Positions 23,505 to 28,594 of a stretch of DNA of 28,594 nucleotides are shown piece after piece. A model generated the notes under the pieces. It did no database searches. It was not told the DNA's origin and was given only the letters and a program-made list of their open reading frames with translations. Both the position numbers and the translations under genes were made by a program. The DNA is taken from the NCBI GenBank assembly GCA_041690355.1, contig JAWLHK010000003.1, positions 1 through 28,594 on the forward strand, written 5' to 3'. Each line of letters opens with the position of its first letter. Within the stretch, counting starts at the first letter, position 1. This stretch comes from JAWLHK01 sp041690355 [NCBI: bacterium] (GTDB lineage Bacteria; J088; JAWLBW01).

Positions 23505-23906
23505 CTACCGCGTCCAGTCGCACAAGGCGAGCCCCGGCACCCGACTGAACTCGCGCGTATTGTGCGTGACCAGCGTTCCCTCGGCCGCCAGCGCGGTGGC
23601 GGCGATGAGGAGATCGTTCGGACCGATGGGCTTGCCGATGCGCTCGAGATGCCCCCGGATGCGCGCATAGTGCTCAGCGGCGCCACGATCAAACGGCACA
23701 ATTTCAAAGGGCGCGAGAAACTGCTCGACGGCGAGCCGGACCCGCTCGCCCTGACGGCTCTTCTCCGCACCGAGCAGCAGCTCCCCGGCGACAATCGCTG
23801 GAATCTTGATCCGCTCCGGAACATGCCTGAACAGGTGCGCCTGGATGGCGGGATAGGACCCCTTGAGCGCGTAGATGCAGGTATTCGTATCGAGGAACCA
23901 GTTCAT
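23505..23906 (-). CDS. vapC: VapC-type PIN-domain toxin ribonuclease
   Basis: 133-aa PIN-domain protein, the toxin of a type II toxin-antitoxin pair; VapC toxins cut specific RNAs with Mg2+. Acidic residues are in place: Asp6 in FLDTNTCIYAL, Glu42 in VAGELLLGAEKS and Asp98 in IGPNDLLIAA. The end VTHNTREFSRVPGL is the VapC/FitB-type C-terminal motif. I chose the ATG at 23906, which matches the family start and has GGAG and GGGG nearby. An in-frame GTG at 23918 overlaps the vapB stop (GTGA) and would add four residues. It is translated right behind the antitoxin. Confidence 0.92.
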   Translation of the reverse strand: MNWFLDTNTCIYALKGSYPAIQAHLFRHVPERIKIPAIVAGELLLGAEKSRQGERVRLAVEQFLAPFEIVPFDRGAAEHYARIRGHLERIGKPIGPNDLLIAATALAAEGTLVTHNTREFSRVPGLALCDWTR

Positions 23907-23914
23907 CCCCCGGT

Positions 23915-24145
23915 TCACTCCATCGACTCGCGCCGGTCAGAGACCCCCGGCGGCAAGGGCGGGCGCTCGAAATCCGTATCGGCGAGCGAGCCAAATACCG
24001 ACGCATAGTCCGCCGGCCAGCCCCGTACCACGGAGCCTTCGAGACGTGCACGAACCCAGCTGGACACCGATCGGTTCTCGTCCTTGGCCGCCCGTTCAAT
24101 TTCGCGAAGCAGGTCATCCCGCAGATAAATTGTCAGTTGCGCCAT
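23915..24145 (-). CDS. vapB: VapB-type antitoxin (ribbon-helix-helix)
   Basis: 76-aa antitoxin gene just upstream of the PIN toxin. The N-terminus MAQLTIYLRDDLLREIERAAKDENRSVSSWVRARL is a ribbon-helix-helix DNA-binding domain. The C-terminal part (PADYASVFGSLADTDFERPPLPPG) is acidic and proline-rich, as expected for the segment that wraps the toxin. Such antitoxins also repress their own promoter, and a palindromic site overlaps the promoter six bases upstream of the ATG. The frame is open further upstream, but the ATG at 24145 starts the domain. Confidence 0.88.
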   Translation of the reverse strand: MAQLTIYLRDDLLREIERAAKDENRSVSSWVRARLEGSVVRGWPADYASVFGSLADTDFERPPLPPGVSDRRESME

Positions 24146-24150
24146 TTCTA

Positions 24151-24193
24151 CACCTATACGTGCAAGTATATGTGTATTGTATCCACACGTCAA
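24151..24193 (-). promoter_or_regulatory. vapBC promoter with overlapping palindromic operator
   Basis: On the minus strand TTGACG (24193-24188), a 17-base spacer and TATACT (24170-24165). An inverted repeat CACCTATAC-N6-GTATATGTG (24151-24174, eight of nine pairs) covers the -10. This is the expected place for autorepression by a VapB/VapC complex. Confidence 0.7.
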
Positions 24194-24246
24194 GAGGCTC
24201 GGATGACTGAATTTTTGTGTCGGTCCGTCCGCGTGGCGGCGCACGC

Positions 24247-24292
24247 CCGTTCTTCGTCCCCCACTCTCCAACTCCCCCGCTCCCCCTCTCCA
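24247..24292. other. Polypyrimidine tract between vapBC and the alk operon
   Basis: About 46 bases are almost pure C and T with few exceptions (CCCGTTCTTCGTCCCCCACT and onward). There is no coding signal. It separates two divergent promoters. Confidence 0.5.
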
Positions 24293-24342
24293 AAGCGGAA
24301 TATCCATTCCCACCACTCACAAAGGCGCTAACCAGGCAACCC

Positions 24343-24371
24343 TTGACACACCAGAGCCCTCTTGATATGGT
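24343..24371 (+). promoter_or_regulatory. Promoter of the alkane-hydroxylase operon
   Basis: A perfect TTGACA (24343-24348), a 17-base spacer and TATGGT (24366-24371). Transcription should begin near 24378, inside the palindrome. Confidence 0.7.
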
Positions 24372-24376
24372 GAACG

Positions 24377-24392
24377 CGGAATAAATATTCCG
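24377..24392. promoter_or_regulatory. Perfect palindrome, likely TetR operator
   Basis: CGGAATA-AA-TATTCCG is a perfect 16-base palindrome five bases after the -10 of the operon promoter, in the place where a bound TetR-family dimer would block transcription. A partial version, GGAAT-N4-ATTCC, lies at 24297-24310, 81 bases away center to center. Confidence 0.7.
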
Positions 24393-24439
24393 ACCTGCCG
24401 AAAGAACAATCGGGCGAAAGCTCAGGAGACGAAACGAAC

Positions 24440-25168
24440 ATGGGACGGCGCGCCAGTGAAAACCGGGTCCTTCCGCTCAAGCGGGACCCCGACGCCAATC
24501 AGGAGAAGCTGCTCCAGGCCGCCCAGAAGCTGTTCGCCGCGCAGGGCCCCGGCGGCACGCAGATTGCGCAGATCACCCGCGAAGCCGGTACCGGCATCAG
24601 CATGTTCTACCGGTACTTCACCGACAAGAACGACCTGCTGCGCGTGCTCATCACGCAGTTTCTCGACGCCCTCGACCGCGGCGTCGACGAAGCCCTTGCC
24701 GGCGTCGAGCGCAAGACGCCCATCGAGCAGCTCTTCACCATCCGCAAGGTCTTCGAACACGTCATCGGCATGCTCGTCTCGCGTCCCGACCTGACCGTGC
24801 TCGTCTACCGCGCCGGTTTCGATGCGGATGAAACCATCGAGTCGCTCATCCGCGACCGAGTCGCCCGCATCGCCATGGACATCGCCAGCCACATCGCCCG
24901 CGCCGAAGAGGCCGGCCTCGTGGTCGTCAAACAGAAAGAGGTCCTCGGACACGCCGCCGTCGGCCTCGCCCTGCAGGTCGCCAACAAGTTGATTCAGGAA
25001 GGTACGCCGACGCTTACCGAAGCGGTTGACTCCTGCACCCGCTTCACGCTCGGCGGCCTGCTCGTCTTCTGCCCGCCGCAGGTTTTCAACCAGATTTTCC
25101 CGGCCATCCAGTTCATGCTGCAGCCGGATCTGAATGCAGCGCCCCCTCTCAACCCCGTGGAGGTTTAA
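24440..25168 (+). CDS. TetR-family transcriptional regulator of the alk operon
   Basis: 242-aa cytoplasmic repressor. The N-terminal helix-turn-helix spans ~18-65: NQEKLLQAAQKLFAAQGPGGTQIAQITREAGTGISMFYRYFTDKNDLL, a textbook TetR pattern with the FYRYFTDK end. The C-terminal ligand domain is helical and not family-specific. It is the first gene of the operon and ends three bases before alkB. A perfect palindrome at its own transcription start suggests that it represses itself and the alkane genes until a ligand (an alkane, alcohol or fatty-acyl derivative; inferred) binds. AGGAG lies 11 bases before the ATG. Confidence 0.9.
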   Translation: MGRRASENRVLPLKRDPDANQEKLLQAAQKLFAAQGPGGTQIAQITREAGTGISMFYRYFTDKNDLLRVLITQFLDALDRGVDEALAGVERKTPIEQLFTIRKVFEHVIGMLVSRPDLTVLVYRAGFDADETIESLIRDRVARIAMDIASHIARAEEAGLVVVKQKEVLGHAAVGLALQVANKLIQEGTPTLTEAVDSCTRFTLGGLLVFCPPQVFNQIFPAIQFMLQPDLNAAPPLNPVEV

Positions 25169-25171
25169 GCC

Positions 25172-26353
25172 ATGACGACTGCCACCGCAACCGCCCCTGT
25201 CGCCACCGTCGCGTGGAAGGACGACAAACGTTACGCCTGGTACCTGGGCGCGCTCGTGATGCTGCTCCCTCTCATCGCCGGGCAGGTCGCCGTCATTCAC
25301 GACCTTCCGATTTTCTGGTGGTTCACCCCCTTCTTCGTCTTCGGGATCATTCCCCTGCTCGACTACCTCAACGGCGAGGATCAGAGCAATCCGCCCGAAG
25401 AGATCGTGGCGAAGCTTGCGGCCGACAAGTTCTACCGCCTCGCCGTCTACGCCGCCGCTGCCGTGCTCTACGTCTCCTTCTTCTGGGGCGTATGGATGCT
25501 GGCCGCCGGCGATCTCGCCTGGCATGCGAAGCTCGGCCTGACCATCAGCCTCGGTATAATCTCGGGCATCAGCGTGAACACCTCGCACGAGCTCGGACAC
25601 AAGACGTCCCCTTTCGAGCGCGTGCTCGCCAAGCTGGCCCTGGCCCCCACCGGGTACGGCAACTTCTTCGTCGAGCACAACCGCGGCCACCACGTGCGCG
25701 TCTCGACCCCCGAAGATCCGGCCAGCGCCCGCTTCGGCGAAAACCTTTACGAATTCATCGTCCGTTCGGCCATCGGCGCGCACAAATCGGCCTGGGAGCT
25801 GGAGAAGAAACGGCTCGCCCGCTCGAACAAGAGCCCGTGGACGTGGCAGAACGACAACCTGCAGGCGTGGGCCATGAGCGTCGTGCTCTTCGGCGGCATC
25901 ATCCTCTGGCTCGGGGTGGGAATCATTCCCTACCTCGCGCTGCAGGCGCTCATCGGTATCTGCCTCTTCGAGACCGTGAACTACCTCGAGCACTACGGCC
26001 TGCTGCGGCAGAAGCTCCCCGACGGCCGTTACGAACGCTGCCAGCCCCACCACTCGTGGAACAGCAACCACCGCGTTTCGAACATCGCCCTCTATCAGCT
26101 GCAGCGCCACAGCGATCACCACGCCAACCCGACGCGCCCCTACCAGGCCCTGCGTCATTTCGAAGGGCTCCCCGAGCTGCCCAACGGCTACGCGGGAATG
26201 GTCGTGCTGGCCGCGGTGCCGCCCCTTTGGTTCCGCGTCATGGACCCGAAGGTCGTCGCCCACTTCAAGGGGGATATGACCCGGGCCAACATCAAGCCCT
26301 CGATCCGCGAGAAGGTCCTCGCGAAGTATACCCCCGAAGCCCTCAACGCCTGA
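25172..26353 (+). CDS. alkB: Alkane 1-monooxygenase (AlkB, membrane di-iron hydroxylase)
   Basis: 393-aa integral membrane enzyme that hydroxylates the terminal carbon of n-alkanes, using O2 and electrons from rubredoxin. The histidine boxes that bind two irons are all present: HELGHK (139-144), EHNRGHH (168-174) and RHSDHH (312-317). The AlkB-specific motif NYLEHYGL is at 270-277 and the His-rich segment QPHHSWNSNH at 291-300. About six hydrophobic helices are visible. It is co-transcribed with two rubredoxins and a reductase directly downstream, which makes the electron chain complete. The usual substrate range of this family is medium- to long-chain alkanes; chain length cannot be read from this sequence with confidence. 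Confidence 0.97.
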   Translation: MTTATATAPVATVAWKDDKRYAWYLGALVMLLPLIAGQVAVIHDLPIFWWFTPFFVFGIIPLLDYLNGEDQSNPPEEIVAKLAADKFYRLAVYAAAAVLYVSFFWGVWMLAAGDLAWHAKLGLTISLGIISGISVNTSHELGHKTSPFERVLAKLALAPTGYGNFFVEHNRGHHVRVSTPEDPASARFGENLYEFIVRSAIGAHKSAWELEKKRLARSNKSPWTWQNDNLQAWAMSVVLFGGIILWLGVGIIPYLALQALIGICLFETVNYLEHYGLLRQKLPDGRYERCQPHHSWNSNHRVSNIALYQLQRHSDHHANPTRPYQALRHFEGLPELPNGYAGMVVLAAVPPLWFRVMDPKVVAHFKGDMTRANIKPSIREKVLAKYTPEALNA

Positions 26354-26365
26354 GAGAGAATCAGC

Positions 26366-26539
26366 ATGGATTTCAAGAAATGGCGCTGCCTCACCTGTGA
26401 CTTCATCTACGACGAGGCCGAAGGGCTTCCCGCAGAAGGGATTGCCCCCGGAACCCGGTGGGAAGACGTACCCGAAGACTGGACCTGCATCGATTGCGGA
26501 ACGCCCAAGAGTGATTTCCGCATGGTCGAAGTGGCGTAA
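26366..26539 (+). CDS. rubA: Rubredoxin, AlkG2-like
   Basis: 57-aa small iron protein with one Fe(Cys)4 site: CLTC (8-11) and CIDCG (41-45). The segments [29 protein letters not shown] and [11 protein letters not shown] match rubredoxins that pass electrons to AlkB. From memory of the family, the 'GxxKSDF' end without an inserted Arg is typical of the AlkG2 group, which can reduce AlkB. It lies 12 bases after alkB with AGAGAGAA before its ATG. Confidence 0.95.
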   Translation: MDFKKWRCLTCDFIYDEAEGLPAEGIAPGTRWEDVPEDWTCIDCGTPKSDFRMVEVA

Positions 26540-26554
26540 CGGGGAGGGAGCGTC

Positions 26555-26722
26555 ATGGCCCGCTATCAGTGCACTGGATGTGGACATGTCTATGACGAAG
26601 CCAAGGGGAACTCGCGCGAGGGGTTCCCGCCCGGAACCCTGTGGGCGCAGATCCCCGACGATTTCGCCTGCCCCGATTGCGCCGTGCGCGACAAGCCGGA
26701 CTTCGAGGAACTGAAGGACTGA
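26555..26722 (+). CDS. Second rubredoxin, AlkG1-like
   Basis: 55-aa rubredoxin with CTGCG (6-10) and CPDCA (39-43). The end AVRDKPDFEEL carries the extra Arg region that, as I recall, marks the AlkG1 group found beside AlkG2 in actinobacterial alkane operons and not able to replace it in AlkB reduction. Its role beside the first rubredoxin is unclear; it may serve another oxygenase or reductase. GGGAGGGAG precedes the ATG. It lies four bases before the reductase gene. Confidence 0.93.
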   Translation: MARYQCTGCGHVYDEAKGNSREGFPPGTLWAQIPDDFACPDCAVRDKPDFEELKD

Positions 26723-26726
26723 CGGC

Positions 26727-27887
26727 ATGCTGGTCATTCTCGGCAGCGGACATGCCGGCTATTCCCTCGCCCGCGAGTGGCGGAAGCTGGATGCAGCCAC
26801 GCCGCTCACGATCGTGACGCGCGACGACGGCGCGAGCTATTACAAACCCGACCTGTCGAAGGCCTTCGCCGCCGGCAAGGACGCCGCCGCCCTGATCAAG
26901 GCGGATGCGGCAGCCATGGCGCAGGAGTTGAACGCCAAGGTCCTTCCCTTCACCGAGGTAACTGGCCTGGATGTCGAGGGGAAAGCGGTTCTCGTCGGCG
27001 AACGGCGGATTCCCTTTACGCAGCTCGTTCTCGCGCTCGGGGCTTCGCCCATCCGCCTTCCCCTGGGCGGAGAGGCCGCCGACCAGGTGCAGAGCGTAAA
27101 CGACCGCCTCGACTACGCCCGGCTTCGCGAGCGGCTCACCCCCGGATGCCGCGTACTGATTCTGGGCGCGGGGCTCATCGGCTGCGAGTTCGCCAACGAT
27201 CTCGCCGCCGCCGGCTTCGGCGTGACCGTCAACGATGTCGCAGAATGGCCGCTCGCCCGTTTCGTGCCCGAAGTCCAGGGGCGCGCGCTCGAAGATGCGC
27301 TGCGCGGCATCGGCGTCGACTGGCGGCTGGGCACCTCGGCTGCAAGCGTCGACGCTTCTCCGGGCGGTATCACGGTTCGCTTCGCCGACGGGTCGGCCCT
27401 CGAGACCGAGGTGGTGCTCTCGGCCGTCGGCCTTCGCCCGCAGACGGAACTCGCGCGTACCGCGGGCATCGTCTGCGGAACCGGAATCGTCGTCGACGTG
27501 CATCTGCGCACCTCGGCGCCCGACGTGTACGCGCTCGGCGACTGTGTGGAACTGGGCGGACGTTCCCTCCCCTTCATCCTCCCCATCGGCCACGCAGCGC
27601 GCGCCCTCGCCCCCACGCTGGCGGGAACACCCACGGCGGCGAAATTCCCCGCCATGCCGACCCCGGTCAAGACGCCGGTGTGTCCTGCGGTGGTCTGCCC
27701 GCCGCCCCCCATCGATGGACGCTGGGAAGTGACGGGTGACGCTCCGGATCTCGAAGCCGTCTTCTTCGATGCAAGCGGCGCCCCCCGCGGCTTTGCGCTC
27801 ACCGGCAAGGCCACTGCACGCCGCGGCGCCTTGGGCACGCTGCTCCCTGCCCTTGAGCTCCCCGAGGCTCCCGTCCCGTCCCCGTGA
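26727..27887 (+). CDS. alkT: Rubredoxin reductase (FAD, NAD(P)H-dependent)
   Basis: 386-aa cytoplasmic flavoprotein that moves electrons from NAD(P)H to rubredoxin for AlkB. The FAD-binding GSGHAG is at 6-11, the NAD-binding GAGLIGCE at 147-154, and the second FAD motif VYALGDCVEL near 270. The segment SYYKPDLSKAFAAGKD is typical of rubredoxin reductases of the AlkT/RubB type. A C-terminal Pro-rich tail (LPEAPVPSP) ends the protein. It is the last gene of the operon and ends at 27887, four bases before a repeat field starts. Confidence 0.94.
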   Translation: MLVILGSGHAGYSLAREWRKLDAATPLTIVTRDDGASYYKPDLSKAFAAGKDAAALIKADAAAMAQELNAKVLPFTEVTGLDVEGKAVLVGERRIPFTQLVLALGASPIRLPLGGEAADQVQSVNDRLDYARLRERLTPGCRVLILGAGLIGCEFANDLAAAGFGVTVNDVAEWPLARFVPEVQGRALEDALRGIGVDWRLGTSAASVDASPGGITVRFADGSALETEVVLSAVGLRPQTELARTAGIVCGTGIVVDVHLRTSAPDVYALGDCVELGGRSLPFILPIGHAARALAPTLAGTPTAAKFPAMPTPVKTPVCPAVVCPPPPIDGRWEVTGDAPDLEAVFFDASGAPRGFALTGKATARRGALGTLLPALELPEAPVPSP

Positions 27888-27890
27888 GTG

Positions 27891-28131
27891 CACCGCCGGC
27901 ACGTCGCTCCGACCGGAGTGGAGGAGCCTATCCTGGTGCACGACGGCACCGAGCCTGCCAAGCTTGAGCCGATTGTGCTCGCAAAGCAGACCCGCGGCCA
28001 CGTGGATGCCCCACGCACGCACCGCCGCCACGTCGCTCCGACCAGCGGGAGGAGCCTATCCTGGTGCACATCGGACCGAGCCCGCCAAGATTCAACCGAT
28101 TGCGCTCGCAAAGCAGACCGTGCGGCCAGGG
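27891..28131. repeat. Two ~129-bp direct repeat units (type B)
   Basis: Unit B1 starts at 27891 (CACCGCCGGCACGTCGCT) and B2 at 28020 (CACCGCCGCCACGTCGCT), period 129. Both carry GCCTATCCTGGTGCAC (27926 and 28054) and a later GCTCGCAAAGCAGACC stretch. They are ~80% alike by eye. The array starts four bases after the reductase stop. I see no T-run terminator here. Confidence 0.8.
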
Positions 28132-28136
28132 CTGCA

Positions 28137-28594
28137 GGAAGAGACAAGAGCCCACGGTGCCCTGGCGCCTCCAGCACAGCAGGCACGGGATGCCGTGCAC
28201 CAGGATAGGCGTCTCCATTCGTCGACGCGACGTGCTGGACGGGAGCCCACGGGTCGTCCACGAGGGTGAAGTGAGCCCTCCGTCACCCTGGTGCCTCCAG
28301 CACGGCAGGCACGGATTGCCGTACACCACGTGCTGGACGGGAGCCCATGGGTCGTCCTCGCGAGAGACAAGAGCCCACGGTGCCCTGGCGCCTCCAGCAC
28401 AGCAGGCACGGGATGCCGTGCACCAGGATAGGCGTCTCCATTCGTCGACGCGACGTGCTGGACGGGAGCCCACGGGTCGTCCACGAGAGACTAGTGAGCC
28501 CACGGTGCCCTGGCGCCTCCAGCACAGCAGGCACGGGATGCCGTGCACCAGGATAGGCGTCTCCATTCGTCGACGCGACGTGCTGGACGGGAGC
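28137..28594. repeat. Four ~125-bp tandem repeat units (type A), array continues past the window
   Basis: The units begin near 28141, 28263, 28364 and 28487. The marker GACGGGAGC falls at 28238, 28336, 28461 and 28586, giving spacings of 98, 125 and 125. Units 1, 3 and 4 are nearly identical; unit 2 is diverged and lacks ~27 bases, including the shared core. Each full unit holds GCACGG-GATG-CCGTGC and TGGACG...CGTCCA hairpins. The core GCCTATCCTGGTGCAC of the B units occurs here in reverse (28195-28210, 28418-28433, 28543-28558). The period is not a multiple of three and all frames are open, so it is unlikely to be coding. Confidence 0.85.

Noticed and set aside
27928-28566. A repeat protein on the minus strand in the terminal repeat field
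   Set aside because: The 125-bp and 98-bp periods shift the frame from unit to unit and several frames are open in parallel, so the repeats are not maintained as protein.
27891-28594. Integron attC array
   Set aside because: Unit length would fit, but the RYYYAAC/GTTRRRY core sites and cassette genes between the units are missing.

Overview
The window is GC-rich bacterial chromosome, densely packed with genes that mostly have clear Shine-Dalgarno sites and sigma70-like promoters. Several gene orders (M50 protease/trpS/scpA/scpB on one strand, and argS next to a SPOR-domain protein) resemble what I know from delta-type proteobacteria (Desulfobacterota/Myxococcota). Lipoproteins, a multiheme cytochrome and ExbB/ExbD proteins show a two-membrane cell. 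The alkB operon shows an aerobic lifestyle with alkane oxidation. The lineage is inferred only.

Layout. 1-6127 (minus strand): hisS, an M50 site-2 protease and a DUF4097 lipoprotein, then trpS-scpA-scpB and a GIY-YIG nuclease cut by the window edge; most junctions touch or overlap. 6128-6517: divergent control region with two hairpins, a DnaA-box cluster and an extended -10 promoter. 6518-8527: six-heme c-type cytochrome lipoprotein plus a double-thioredoxin periplasmic protein. 8668-10653: promoter, ExbB-like protein with a signal peptide, two ExbD-like proteins, terminator. 10889-13334 (minus): argS and a SPOR protein. 13497-15524: alkaline phosphatase, methylglyoxal synthase and a small lipoprotein as an overlapping operon. 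15637-20282: tex, rimO, a DksA/TraR-family regulator and initiator tRNA-Met.

20283-21311 is an accessory patch. A DUF559 endonuclease-like gene is bracketed by a perfect 32-bp inverted repeat, each arm of which is itself a hairpin. A 13-unit heptamer array lies just outside one arm, and degenerate extra copies of the arm lie on both sides. 21312-23330 (minus) is leuC-leuD. 23505-24193 (minus) is a vapBC toxin-antitoxin pair with a visible promoter and palindromic operator. 24343-27887 is a complete alkane-hydroxylase operon: TetR regulator, AlkB, two different rubredoxins and rubredoxin reductase, with a perfect 16-bp palindrome at the promoter.

From four bases after the reductase stop codon to the window end (27891-28594) lies a complex repeat field. 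Two ~129-bp direct units are followed by four ~125-bp units that carry the same core in the opposite orientation. This field and the inverted-repeat DUF559 module are the least explained parts of the window.
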